Shown here one piece after another: positions 30,030-39,917 of a stretch of 42,592 nt of DNA (position 1 is the stretch's first letter; every line of letters begins with the position of its first letter). The stretch is from Gracilaria vermiculophylla (lineage: Eukaryota > Rhodophyta > Florideophyceae > Gracilariales > Gracilariaceae). The translations under genes were made by a program, and so were the position numbers. Location: positions 1,547,274-1,589,865 of the forward strand of contig JAHNZQ020003146.1 of the NCBI GenBank assembly GCA_019155205.2, read 5' to 3'. The notes beneath the pieces are model-generated. The model saw only the letters and a program-made list of their open reading frames with translations, searched no databases and had not been told where the DNA came from.

Positions 30030-31343
30030 GATATGACCAGCACTAACGTGCAACAGCAGCGGCTCCACACAGCTCGAATGCTGTGGGCCTCATAGGCAAG
30101 CCAAGACAATTGCAGAAATGGTTCTCTACCTGAGAAGAAGGAGAAAGAAGGGGTTGGCAGAGGATTTAAGCAGGTCGGGGAAGAAGACGGTGTGAAGGAG
30201 ATACGGGATTTTAGCCGCATAACGTGCACGAGAAGCGTAGGGCGTGGAGGTCGCTTTCGGCCCAAATGCCCATCAGCGCCTTGGGAGCTATGCACCTTGC
30301 ATGCAACGGGAATTGCTCAGCAAAATCCAGAAAAAGGAGAGCTTCCCGAATAATACACGTGTTCGATTTTTGAATCTGTAGGTGAACTCCATTCCCGGTT
30401 TGGAAGGCCAGCCTGGAGCACATTAGGTGCGAAGAAATTGCTTACCCCCTCATGCGCAGAAGGTACGGTGGTAATCGCAAAGTCTCAGGGCTAAATATTT
30501 GTAAGTGTATCCCTCAAGGATACCACTTGCCAATACATTAGCCCACAACGTGTTGAGAAGGGCACCATAGTCATCATGGTACAGGGTTACTTACCAACGA
30601 GGATTTCTCTTCTCCCTTCGCAAACAACCCTTTCAATGTCTACAGCTTCGATGCTGTACGCACAATCCACATGTGTCCGAAACCGCTCCAAAAGAAGCTT
30701 GATCCTCGTGTCTGTTGGACCGCCAACCTCATACTTTAGGAGCTCAAAACAATCATGTCATCCTTTAAGTTTAGTTGTTTTGATCGGATTTCGTCGCCTT
30801 TTGTTGTCCGTATAAGTTCTGCAACCCATTTTTGTACAGCAAAAATTCTCAATTTCTGTACTTCATGTTACGTTAGAAGCAGAAACACAAGACAACCAGA
30901 TGGTTTAGTAGATGTGCTTGTAAAATATGTCTCACTTACCACAGAGTTTCAGAAAATAGGCTTTTATGATATCAAAAATGTGCTTTTGATTCAAAAACGT
31001 TTTTGACGCGTGTATGAAAGGATCAAAACCATCAAAAAATAATCATTTGGCACCAATACATCTGGGCGGATAGACACTCGGGCGTGAATCAGTGATGTCG
31101 GGGAGAAGAGTCAGTAGATATTGTCTCTTATCATCATTTTCTTTCTTATTGTCGAGATAAAGCAGCGATCTTCCGAAAGCTTCGCACTGGAGAACCGTGT
31201 ACAACGAGGCTCGCGCCACTGTCCTATACCTTTAAACTTGTCCTGTCTTTCAGCACCCCCGCGTGATTTTCAACTGATATACTTTTCTCTCCGTGTGAAA
31301 ACGCGTTAAACCACAGCCCTTACCATCGTTGTACCGAACAGAT
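30030..31343. other. Bidirectional promoter region, RING-CH and MoeA genes
   Basis: This 1.3 kb separates divergently transcribed genes. Only short chance ORFs are present. 30750-31050 is AT-rich. No clear TATA box or repeat was assigned. Confidence 0.5.
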
Positions 31344-32696
31344 ATGGCTCCCTCTCCAGAACGCTCGATGTATCCCCTCGTTCCAATGCATGAGGCGTTG
31401 GAAAAGATTGCGGCCACACTTTCAGCACTGCCAGTCATATCCGTCCCGACCACAAAAGCACTTCATCATTTGCTTGCGGTCGATGTGCACGCTCCTCGGC
31501 CTCAACCCCCCTTTCGCGCTTCGGTTAAAGATGGGTACGCAGTTACTTTGCCGCTCGCCGAGCCTCTGAAAGTGTCGGCCTCATCGCACGCGGGATCCAA
31601 CACCTGTGTGAGCATCTCTGCGGGGTTGGCAGCCTACGTCACCACTGGCGCGCCAGTCCCCGAAGGCGCACACGCTGTTGTCATGGTAGAGAACTGTATG
31701 CGTGAAGGAGATGCACTTTCATTTGCGAAAGGGCTGGACGTAACGCAGGGGCAAGACATTCGCGAGATCGGGTGTGATGTGGCAGCGGGTGAACTCGTGC
31801 TCGCAGCGGGCACGTATCTCGGAGCGGCTGAGATCGGCATTCTTGCCAGCTGTGCATGCGCATCCATTCAAGTTTATGATCGCCCGGTTATTGGGGTGTT
31901 TTCAAGCGGGGATGAGATTCTTGACGTCAACAAGCTCCCACAAGAAATGCCTTACGGTTCTATAATCGACTCAAATCGACCCATGCTTCTCGCGTGCATC
32001 CAGGAAGCGCTTCCTTTCTGTACCGCACTTGACCTTGGTGTGGTGCCAGACAGTGAATCGGTTGTGACAGAAGCGCTTCGAGATGCAACAAGAAGGTGCC
32101 ACATTGTCATTACTACCGGCGGGGTGTCCATGGGAAGACGAGACTACATAAAACCGGTTTTGGAAAAGATAGCCACCGTACATTTTGGCCGCGTGTTGAT
32201 GAAGCCCGGCAAACCGCTCACGTACGCAACAACGTCTGAGCACAACTGTTTTGTCGCATTACCTGGCAATCCCGTAAGTTGCTTTGTGTGTTTTCACCTG
32301 GCAGTGGCAGTGGCAGCAAGGAAACTTGCTGGCTGGAGCGGTGAGCGTGTGATGGGGATGCGAGTGGACGTCTCTCTTGCACACCCTGTGAGACTCGATA
32401 AGCAAAGGCCAGAGTATCATCGGGCCACTTTGCAGGTATGTCACATTCTATTTGGAACGCATAGCAATGCGCTGCGCATGGAAGCTGCGAGACGAACTGA
32501 CGCCTTTCCTTGTCAAAATCAGTACGTCCCCGAACAAGGGTACGTTGGTACATCAACAGGGAAGCAGGCCAGCTCGAGATTGTTATCGACAAGGTCGGCC
32601 GATGCGCTTTTGATGCTGCCGAAGGGCGACGGTTCACTTCCGGCTGGGGCCAAAGTAAAGGCGCAGCTTCTCCCGCACTACATTTTTTCTTGTTAG
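31344..32696 (+). CDS. Molybdopterin molybdenumtransferase (MoeA / gephyrin E / Cnx1E) (two exons)
   Basis: Exons 31344-32435 and 32523-32696 give 421 residues. The enzyme inserts molybdate into adenylylated molybdopterin, the last step of molybdenum cofactor synthesis, in the cytosol. Motifs in order: ASVKDGYAV (about 59-67) with the conserved Asp, VTTGAPVPEGAHAVVMVE, FSSGDEI, the MPT-binding TGGVSMGRRDY (258-268), VLMKPGKPLTYA, LPGNPVS, EYHRATL, and after splicing STGKQASSRL, the usual TGxQxS strand. The MogA-like G domain of plant Cnx1 and animal gephyrin is absent, so a separate G enzyme is expected elsewhere. The ATG at 31344 is the first in-frame one and sits in a good context. The intron is in frame and open, so unspliced mRNA would also be translatable (450 residues). 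Confidence 0.9.
   Translation: MAPSPERSMYPLVPMHEALEKIAATLSALPVISVPTTKALHHLLAVDVHAPRPQPPFRASVKDGYAVTLPLAEPLKVSASSHAGSNTCVSISAGLAAYVTTGAPVPEGAHAVVMVENCMREGDALSFAKGLDVTQGQDIREIGCDVAAGELVLAAGTYLGAAEIGILASCACASIQVYDRPVIGVFSSGDEILDVNKLPQEMPYGSIIDSNRPMLLACIQEALPFCTALDLGVVPDSESVVTEALRDATRRCHIVITTGGVSMGRRDYIKPVLEKIATVHFGRVLMKPGKPLTYATTSEHNCFVALPGNPVSCFVCFHLAVAVAARKLAGWSGERVMGMRVDVSLAHPVRLDKQRPEYHRATLQVCHILFGTHSNALRMEAARRTDAFPCQNQYVPEQGYVGTSTGKQASSRLLSTRSADALLMLPKGDGSLPAGAKVKAQLLPHYIFSC
32436..32522 (+). other. In-frame 87-nt intron of the MoeA gene
   Basis: The donor is CAG|GTATGT and the acceptor AATCAG|TACG; a branch-like ACTGAC lies at 32496-32501. The length is 29 codons with no stop, so only family alignment shows it is an intron: excision restores ATLQ-YVPEQGYVGTSTGKQASSRL, matching MoeA spacing. 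Confidence 0.75.
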
Positions 32697-34645
32697 CGTA
32701 GTAAGGTTCACATTTTGCCTCTCACAACAAGGTGTACCTCTTGCATGGGCCGTCAAATGGACGCGCAGCAGTGCTTCGATTCCGCAATATCGGGCAATCG
32801 GAGTCCCACAAAAGTACTTGCCATTAGTTGTTTTTGACACTACGGCTTCGGGCATTGCCCTTTCACAGGGCTCATGCACAGTGCTGAAGATGCGCCGATG
32901 TGCACCCTGCGTTGGATGCCCAGAAACAATGTTGATAACTTTTTGTGTTGTCATGATATCGGACGAGCTGATTTGGTGTTTTCATTGCGCGGTACGGCAC
33001 TTTGTACTGGGCCACTTGCCGAGTAAGCTTGGTGCTGGGGGTGTGTGGTACACACACATTATGAGAGGGCACCAAAACGTCTACATTTGCCGATGAAACA
33101 GGTGCGTGTGTGGCAGAAGCACCTGTTTGCAGGGGAATCTGGCTCAAGAGGAGATGCTGTCCATCTTCACTGGTGCGGATCTATAATCTCGCCGATATTT
33201 GTGCGATGTGTGCGCAATTGTGACACGACGACTAGGGCATGTCTCCATCGGATCATACTTGACATTACTCCTTTTCTCGCAAGCGTCGCGCCCCGCAGGC
33301 GCCGCACGAGCGTGCCCCCACCCAGCCAAGCTGAGGTAGTACAGTAGCAACAAGACAAGCGCAAGAGCGAGCGGACGGCCGAAAGCGCTGCCAAAATGCG
33401 CATTGCGTGTAAATTTGCATTGCGCAGGAGGAGTGCAATGGAAGCTGCTGAGAGCACCTCGCGAAAGGGTTTCAGCACTGCACACAGCCAGCCGGGGAGC
33501 GTCACGTGCGGCCATTTTGGGGCGCAGTGAGCGCGTGGGAGCTCGATGCACATGTCCTTGTTCGTGCGTAGTCCGCGCATCCTCTCCGTCATGTAGTGTG
33601 TCCCGGCAGTAGAACGGCCTTTGCACAATGCCGCACAATTGGTACGTTTCCGTGTTGGTGAGCACACGGTCGAGCCGAAAGGGTTTCCCGCATAGATGTG
33701 CGAGGTACGCACGCAGCCATGCCGCGGAAGCAAGTTCACCAAGCCTCGCAGAGTGCTCGGCGTCGTGCAACAAAGCTTACACTGATCAACGAACACGACG
33801 GCGCACGCCCAGCGTAGAACAGGCAATAGACAGGGGGTCAGGGCAAACCGCAATGGCTCCCTCAAGTGCCGAGGGGAGCAAAGCAGTCAGTTGTTCGTAC
33901 ATGGCATCTACTAATGTGGGCATTTCTCTCTAGTGCTTGGTAAGGATGCCACGGCTATTCTAGCCTACACCGGGTAGACATACTATGATCTAGTGAATGA
34001 CAATGGGGTGGTAGAAGCACACCCATTGTGTCATCCGCGCAACAAAGCCCTTTCTAGACAAGCGTTTCGAGGTTGCTGAGGAGGCGTGAATGCGATGTGC
34101 GATGCATGTACATGCATTGTGATGCATGGCGGAGCGTTTTCCTTGTGTGTTGGTTTCGGCTGTGCCAAGGAAAACGTGGTTTGCTCATCACCGGGGATAG
34201 CTCAAGTCGCTAATGTTATGAAACGGCGATGGCATGAGGTTGTATCGCATTTTTCAGCGTGCACGCCGCACACTGGGGGCGATTTGAGCAATGAGAACGC
34301 GGTCCCTGTAGTGGCGGGACGGTCGCGAGTACACAAAGGTCAAGCAAAGATGGTGCATGGGGAAGAAATGAACACGGCGTGGAACAAAATAGCTGACGTT
34401 CCCTCAGACGCGGCATGAGTGGAAAACGAATGAGTGGAAAACGAATGAGTGGGTGGAAGCTGGGAGTCGACATCGTGTGCGGCCGCGAGGGCGTGAGCTC
34501 TCGAGAGGCTGTATGTGAATTTTGGCACGATGGACGCACGGAAACGGCGGGGTGTTGTAAGAGCCGAGCGGCAAGCTGCGGATTGCGCGTGCGGCAAAAT
34601 GGTGGAGGTGCACGTTTCCGTTTGCGTGCAGCACGGCACGGCGCG
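32697..34645. other. Intergenic region without a confident gene
   Basis: About 1.9 kb. Minus-strand frames of about 210-230 codons around 33144-33865 exist, but they begin at TTG, carry no known motif and overlap one another, so they are not called. A 15-bp direct repeat lies at 34415-34452. Other content is ordinary mixed sequence. Confidence 0.45.
34415..34452. repeat. 15-bp tandem repeat, 2.5 copies
   Basis: The unit ATGAGTGGAAAACGA occurs at 34415-34429 and 34430-34444, followed by the first eight bases of a third copy. The repeat is perfect, so it is recent. It lies outside any gene. Confidence 0.9.
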
Positions 34646-35137
34646 CTAATTGGTGTTACTGGATGAGTGCGAGGAATGGGGTGTGGACGTGGCTGAGGCG
34701 CGGACAGCTTGTGTGTGCTGCTGTTGCATCTGCTCCTTGACGAGGCGGCGTTTGGCGGCCTTGCGGGCGGCGTCCTTCTTGCGCGCCTCGGCGCGCTGCT
34801 CCGGGGTCTGGTTCATGCGCTGCTCGCGCTTGCGCTGAGCGTCGAGGAATTGGCGCCGCTCCTTCTGTTCCGGGGTGAGGTTGCGACGCCACTGGCGTTT
34901 CTTCTCGGACTGGATCTTGCGCTTGTGGCGGAGGAGCTCCTCCTCGGAGGGGAGATCGGACTGGCTGGGGAGGGTTACGGAGGAGGAGTTGGAGGAGAGG
35001 GAGACATTGGACGACGAGGGGTTGCTGGAGGTGCAACTGGCGGGGCTGCGACTGTCGTGGTTGAGCAGGTTGTAGATGCTCATGAGGTCCTTGGTGGAGG
35101 CGATGGACGAGGAGGAGGAATGGGCTGGGTTGGACAT
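34646..35137 (-). CDS. Small basic protein with 23-residue STPR-like repeats, putative DNA-binding
   Basis: A 163-residue protein starting at ATG 35137. The N-terminal 60 residues are Ser-rich with one short hydrophobic patch (LMSIYNLL, 18-25). A very basic segment then carries repeats of exactly 23 residues: LTPEQKERRQ at 87 and QTPEQRAEAR at 110, with a weaker, more acidic copy ending at 86. A TPEQ start and Arg-rich amphipathic remainder at period 23 is the pattern of STPR domains (described in the silkworm FMBP-1 and present in many animal, fungal and protist proteins), which bind DNA as tandem helices. The C-terminus is a Gln/Ser/His-rich tail. It is probably a nuclear regulator, with unknown targets. 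Upstream in-frame codons (Pro-rich, composition-driven) are taken as 5' UTR. Confidence 0.65.
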   Translation of the reverse strand: MSNPAHSSSSSIASTKDLMSIYNLLNHDSRSPASCTSSNPSSSNVSLSSNSSSVTLPSQSDLPSEEELLRHKRKIQSEKKRQWRRNLTPEQKERRQFLDAQRKREQRMNQTPEQRAEARKKDAARKAAKRRLVKEQMQQQHTQAVRASATSTPHSSHSSSNTN

Positions 35138-35821
35138 GTCTTGGGCGGGGAGCGGCGAAAGGGGCGGGCGGCGGGGAGCAGGCGACGGAGACGGAGGGTG
35201 GAGTGTGGGTGTGGAGTAGGGGAGAAGATGCGGTGTCGGAGGCGGGTGGGTGGTGGCGGTGCGAAGCGGCAAATGTGAACGGCGTTTTATAGGCGATTTT
35301 GGAGAGCGCACGAAGCGTCGCGTCGAGGCGATGGCGGGGTGCGATTTGGGGAGTGCGATATGTGTCACGACATCATTTCGGGCGGATGGCGTGACGTTGA
35401 CCACGAACCACATACTGGCAGCGCCGCAGCGGCTGCAGCACGCGGCGGCGCGCATCCGTGCGCGATATATTGTCGCTGCGAGTGCGCGCGGCGCGCGCGT
35501 CTGCAACGGCGCCGGCGCCGGGTGGCGAGCGCAAGCGGCGGCTGAATTGGGCGCGCGCCGCTGCCAGTGGCCGCCGGCGGCGCGAAGCGGCGCAGCGCGC
35601 CGTCAAGCGGCGCAACGCGCGCCGCTTCGCACCCGCATGTAAGTACGCTCTCTCGGGCGGCGCGCGGCGCGCACGATGGCGCATGATGGCGGCGCGCGAG
35701 CGCCATGCTCAGCAAGCGGCGGGGCGGAAGCGCGCCGTGTGCGCGCCGTGGCGACGCTGCGCCGCGTGGCGTGGGCGCGCGCAACATGCGCTACACGCGG
35801 CGCGCTCGATGGCGCGCTGAC

Positions 35822-35872
35822 GGTGGCGGCGGCGGCGGCGGCGGCTGTCGTGGTGGTGGTGGTGGTGGTGGC
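35822..35872. repeat. (GGC)n-(GGT)n trinucleotide microsatellite
   Basis: An imperfect tract has about eight GGC units followed, after CTGTCGT, by about seven GGT units. It lies in the GC island, outside any gene I can support. Confidence 0.85.
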
Positions 35873-36063
35873 GCGCGCTGCGAGAGAGCACCAGCGCGCC
35901 TTGCGCTGCGCGCCGGCGGCAAGTGCCAATCGCGAGCATATCATTTGCAATCTCAATCCGCATCTCGAACACTCACTGCCATCACGCCAAAAATGCATGG
36001 CCACGCGCGGCGCGCCGCCATGCGATGTGACGCGCGGCGCACGGCGCCATATCGCTGCGCGCC

Positions 36064-36350
36064 AAGCGCGTGCAGCTCGGTGACGCGCCGCGCCGCGTGG
36101 CGGTGCGGCGCGCGCGGCGGCGAGCGGCGCGGCGCGCGCGGCGCGCGCAGTGGCGAGCGGCGCGGCGGGCGCAGCGGCGAGCGGCGCGGCGCGCGCGGCG
36201 GCGAGCGGCGCGGCGGGCGCGGCGGGCGCGGCGGGCGCGGCGGGCGCGGCGGGCGCGGCGGGCGCGGCGGGCGCGGCGGCGAGCGGCGCGACGGCGCGCG
36301 GTGCGGCGCGCGGCGGCACGCCATACTGGCGCGCACGCGGCGAGCGAAGG
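36064..36350. repeat. GCG-rich minisatellite with 9-bp (CGGCGGGCG) core
   Basis: A run of GCGGCGAGCGGCGCGGCGC-type units leads into a pure 9-bp (CGGCGGGCG) array at about 36210-36278 (about seven copies). The G-rich strand has repeated GGG runs, suggesting G-quadruplex potential. Confidence 0.8.
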
Positions 36351-36577
36351 TAAGGCGCGCGTCGGGCGTGGAGGCCGGGGCGCCAGTGACGGCGGACCGA
36401 CGACGGGAGCCAATCGGCGCCGAGGCGCCAACGGGCGCGGCGGCGGCGCGCTGCTGTCCGTCCCCGTCCCAGCGGCAGCAGGCGGCGCGCGAGCGGCGGC
36501 GCGCCGGTTCGGGCGCGAAGCGGCGCGCGAAACGGCGCCGCGCCGCGCCGTCCGCGCCGGTACAGTACCTCGGTCGC

Positions 36578-36655
36578 CGCGTGTATCTTGCGCGGCGCCG
36601 GTATCTTGCGCGCCGCCCGTATCTTGCGCGCCGCCCGTATGTCGGTCGCCGCGCA
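36578..36655. repeat. 18-bp tandem repeat, about four copies
   Basis: GTATCTTGCG recurs at 36583, 36601 and 36619, and a diverged fourth unit begins GTATGTCGG at 36637: exact period 18. A multiple of three, it yields hexapeptide repeats in every frame, which explains false coding-like translations here. Confidence 0.85.
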
Positions 36656-37049
36656 TGAAGCAGCGCGCGCGAGCAACAAACGTGGCACTCGCTCTTCTGT
36701 CGTGCTCCGCGCACCACGCCGAGCGGCGCACGGGCGCCATCGTTTACTGCGCGTCTCCTCCGCAACATCGGCGCGCCCCCGCCCGTAGATGGGCGCCCCT
36801 CCGCGGCGGCGGCGGCCAGATGCGAGTGCAAACTACAGCGAACGCGCACATTAACCGGCAGCAACAGCCTGTGCTCGCACCCCGCCGCGCGCGCTGCGTT
36901 TTTTAGCGCGTCGTTTTGCTCGCGCAGATGTGTGCCACGGCACACGTTGCACACGTGCGTCAGCGCACTGCGCTTGCCCGTCGGCCGCCGCCGCCCGAGC
37001 GTGCCGCGCGCGCGCGCCGCACTGCGCGCCGCCTGCGCCCATCCCCACC

Positions 37050-37316
37050 GCCGCCGTCGCCTATAAAACTCCCGCCGTCCACTTCGCCGTCGCCGACAAC
37101 AAGCCCTCAACCCGCTACGCCGCCCCCTCCGCCGCCCCGCTCCGCAGTCTCGCTCCGCTATCCCCCTCCGTCACGGCCGCCGCCGTCGCCTTTAAAACTC
37201 CCGCCGTCCACTTCGCCGTAGGCAACAACAAGCCCTCAGCCCGCTGCGCCGCCCCCTCCGCCGCCCCGCTCCGCAGTCTCGCTCCGCCATCCCCCCCGTC
37301 ACGGCCGCCGCCGTTC
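37050..37316. repeat. Tandem duplication of a 129-bp block with a TATA-like core
   Basis: Two head-to-tail copies, with equivalent positions 37061 and 37190, share nearly all bases: CTATAAAACTCCCGCCGTCC in the first and CTTTAAAACTCCCGCCGTCC in the second, followed by CACTTCGCCGT, ACAACAAGCCCTCA and CGCCCCCTCCGCCGCCCC. Each copy carries a TATAAAA or TTTAAAA core about 25-30 bp ahead of a conserved segment, so it could be a duplicated core promoter. Confidence 0.8.
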
Positions 37317-37384
37317 ATTCACACGCGTCTGCCGCTGCTGGCGCGCACTGCCCGCGCGCGTGCCCATCGCCGATCGCCGCCGAC

Positions 37385-37915
37385 ACCGTCGGTCCCGCCG
37401 CCGAAGCGTGCTGCCCGTCGTGCGTGCCGCCCGCCGTGCGTGCCGCCCGCGCCCCATTCGCGCCCAGCACCGCTCGCCGATCGCCGATCGCTGCCGCTGC
37501 CTTCGGTCCCGCCGCCGAAGCGTGCTGCTCGCCGATCGCCGCAGCTGCCTTCGGTCCCGCCGCCGAAGCGTGCTGCCCGTCGTGCGTGCCGCCCGCCGTG
37601 CGTGCCGCCCGCCGTGCGTGCCGCCCGCCGTGCGTGCCGCCCGCGCCCCATTCGCGCCCAGCACCGCTCGCCGATCGCCGCCGCTGCCTTCGGTCCCGCC
37701 GCCGAAGCGTACTGCCCGCCGAAGCGTACTGCCCGCCGAAGCGTGCCGCCCGCCGTACGTGCCGCCCGCGCCCCATTCGCGCCCAGCACCGATCGCTGAT
37801 CGCCGCCGCCGCCTTCGGTCCCGCCGCCGAAGCGTACTGCCCGCCGAAGCGTGCCGCCCACCGTGCGTGCCGCTCGCGCCCCATTCGCGCCCAGCACCGA
37901 TCGCCGCCGCCGCCG
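37385..37915. repeat. Higher-order minisatellite array
   Basis: Interleaved units recur at irregular spacing: GGTCCCGCCGCCGAAGCGT begins near 37391, 37505, 37553, 37692 and 37817; CCCCATTCGCGCCCAGCACCG occurs near 37452, 37646, 37771 and 37879; and the GTGCGTGCCGCCC unit repeats between them. The order suggests repeated unequal exchange. It ends at a (GCC)/(GCT) tract near 37905-37955. Confidence 0.85.
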
Positions 37916-38193
37916 CTGCTGCCGCCGCCGCTGCTGCCGCCGCCGCTCCACAAGTACGTCAGCTGCCACCCCGTCCCGCCCGGCGCCCACGAGAGGATGA
38001 GCTCCATAACCTCTTTTCCAAACGACTTCTTCTTCCGATGAATGCCCGCCTTCGCTTCGCGCGTCGCCGCCGGCACGTGTTTCCACCCACGGTTATGCTG
38101 ATCTGCAGCGCCCACCGAGCCGCCCCACTTCCGCCCGCCTCCTACTGACACACCCCCTGTCCACTCACCCCCCAGCTTGCGAGTCTCCCCCAC

Positions 38194-39255
38194 ATGCCGA
38201 CGCCGCGCCCCGCCGCGCTCCTGCGCCGCGCCCTGCTCCTTGGCCTGTGGTACGCCTCCTCCTCGTTTGCCGTCCTCACCACCAAGGCGCTCTTCTCGGG
38301 AATCGCGCCGCGCCTCGCCCCGTTTCCGTTCGCGCTAACGCTCACGGCCACCAACAACGTCGTTGCGTCGCTCGCGTCCGCCCTCTTCGCCGCCCACCAA
38401 AGCCCTGCGCTGGTCCCCGATCAAAGCTCCGCCCGCATCGCCGCCGTCATTGGCGCCGCAACCGCCGCCGAAATCGCCCTCTCCAACCTCGCCCTCAACC
38501 TTTTGTCCGTGTCCTTCTCCACGCTGCTCAAGGCCATGGCCCCGCTTTTCGTCTTTGGCTGCGGCCTTGTGCTCGGCATTCACCGCTTGCGCCTCGCCAT
38601 TGTCGCCTCGCTCCTCACCATCGCCGCGGGCCTTGTGCTTGCCGTGTCTGCCGAACATAAACATACCAGCCCCGCCCTTGCGCATTTCCTGCGCCTCGGC
38701 TTCCTTGCCCAGCTTGCCTCGGCGCTGTTTTCGGCCTTTCGCTGGGTGCTCACCCAGCTCTTCATAAAGCATGACCCACTGCTTAACCACTCTGTCGCCA
38801 GGCTGTTCAACTATCGCCCGCCGTCCAAGCCCTGGTCCGCCATGCAAACCGTGCGCCGCGTGTCGCCGTTCACCCTGTGTTGCGTGCTGCCCTTTGTCGT
38901 CCTGCTGGAGGGCCCCAACCTTTTCAGCTGGTTTCGGAGTGCCTCCTTGCTGCAAACCCTCACGCTGCTTGCGCTGCTGTCCGTCATAGGCGCCGCCGTC
39001 TTCGTGCTGCTGTGGGCCGAGTACGAACTGGTCAGAGTCACCTCATCTCTCACCGTGTCCGTCGCCTTTGTCGTCAAGGAAATGCTGCTCATGTTTGCCG
39101 CCACGCTCATGTTCCGCGACCGCCTGCCGTGGCCCACGTGCGTGGGCTTCGCCGCCGTGCAGGCGGGCGTCGTCTTGTATGCCTCGCAGAGCGACCGTCG
39201 CAGCGGGGAGCGCGGCGCTGGCGCTGATCGCCGCCTGCTGCGCAAGCCGCCTTGA
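38194..39255 (+). CDS. SLC35/TPT-family nucleotide-sugar or triose-phosphate transporter
   Basis: A 353-residue multi-pass transporter of the drug/metabolite superfamily (TPT domain). About ten hydrophobic helices run from residue 11 to 335. The motif EIALSNLALNLLSVSFSTLLKAMAPLFV at about 93-120 is the family hallmark, near SLC35C2-type proteins, and the conserved RW (FRWVLTQLF) follows near 181. Location is probably Golgi or ER (nucleotide sugars) rather than the chloroplast envelope, because no transit peptide precedes the first helix. The start is the first ATG, in a CCCCCACATG context. Third codon positions are mostly G or C; the upstream 3 kb is the minisatellite island. The loop around residues 204-225 (RLFNYRPPSKPW) and the basic tail are not family-typical. 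Confidence 0.82.
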   Translation: MPTPRPAALLRRALLLGLWYASSSFAVLTTKALFSGIAPRLAPFPFALTLTATNNVVASLASALFAAHQSPALVPDQSSARIAAVIGAATAAEIALSNLALNLLSVSFSTLLKAMAPLFVFGCGLVLGIHRLRLAIVASLLTIAAGLVLAVSAEHKHTSPALAHFLRLGFLAQLASALFSAFRWVLTQLFIKHDPLLNHSVARLFNYRPPSKPWSAMQTVRRVSPFTLCCVLPFVVLLEGPNLFSWFRSASLLQTLTLLALLSVIGAAVFVLLWAEYELVRVTSSLTVSVAFVVKEMLLMFAATLMFRDRLPWPTCVGFAAVQAGVVLYASQSDRRSGERGAGADRRLLRKPP

Positions 39256-39917
39256 CGCGGCTCCCGCCCGTGCTCGCGGACGCCCGAGAGCGCTTGCCGC
39301 GCGTTGCTCGCCGGGCTGCGCGCTGTGGACGTCTCTGACGCCGCGCCGCCGCTTGTGTGGAACAGAGCTACTGCGACGGGGACTGCGGTACTGGCGCTGT
39401 CTCGGTAGCGAGACGCCCCTGCGGCACGTCCATGGGCGGCGACGGGGATGGCCTGTCGCACTCGCCCGCCCAAACGCTCTGGCTTGGGCTGTCGCCCGAG
39501 GTTGTGCGAAAACGGCACGACAGGCAGCAAGATCAATGAGGGGACTGAAGAAGCCCTGCGCGGGCGAGGATCTTGCCGATTCTCAAGCTCGCACTGCGAC
39601 CGCAGGGGTATTGACGCCCTCGCGGCGCCATAAGGCGTTCACGTTCACATGGAGCAACTTGACGTGTCTGTCGGCGCCACATTTGTGGCCACTCCACGTC
39701 CTCTTCCCCGTGGCGCTGCTGTGATTTGCTGCGCTTTGCCGAGATGATTCGCGCCAGGCACGGCACCGGATGGGCATTTGGCCAAGTAAATTTCTGAGCA
39801 TGCCGCATCCAAAAATTCCATCTCGAGCTGCCCCTGTTGGCGTTGCCCGCGAAGCGCGCAGAGCTATCATATGTTGCATCACGAAGGCTTGTGATTCAGT
39901 TTGCGGCGCATTGAAAA
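39256..39917. other. Intergenic region
   Basis: This 660 bp of GC-rich sequence has no supported gene, although several frames are open for 60-200 codons by composition. It contains the presumed promoter of the proline iminopeptidase gene. Confidence 0.5.

Larger units (their letters stand above)
35138..38193. other. GC-rich island of minisatellites and simple repeats, no confident gene
   Basis: About 3 kb of extremely GC-rich, low-complexity DNA lies between the STPR-like gene and the SLC35 gene. Every frame is open for hundreds of codons and encodes poly-Ala, poly-Arg or Gly-rich translations; I treat them all as artefacts. It contains the separate arrays listed below and the 5' regions of the flanking genes. 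Confidence 0.7.

Noticed and set aside
33144..33865. Two overlapping minus-strand ORFs of 209 and 232 codons
   Set aside because: Both open at TTG rather than ATG, overlap each other in different frames and show no known motif.
37050..37915. CRISPR-like array
   Set aside because: Units are irregular in length and spacing, spacers are themselves repeated, and the genome is eukaryotic.
35603..38193. Several 200-385-codon ORFs on both strands of the GC island
   Set aside because: All are driven by minisatellite repeats with periods that are multiples of three and by a lack of A/T; no domain or plausible protein composition.
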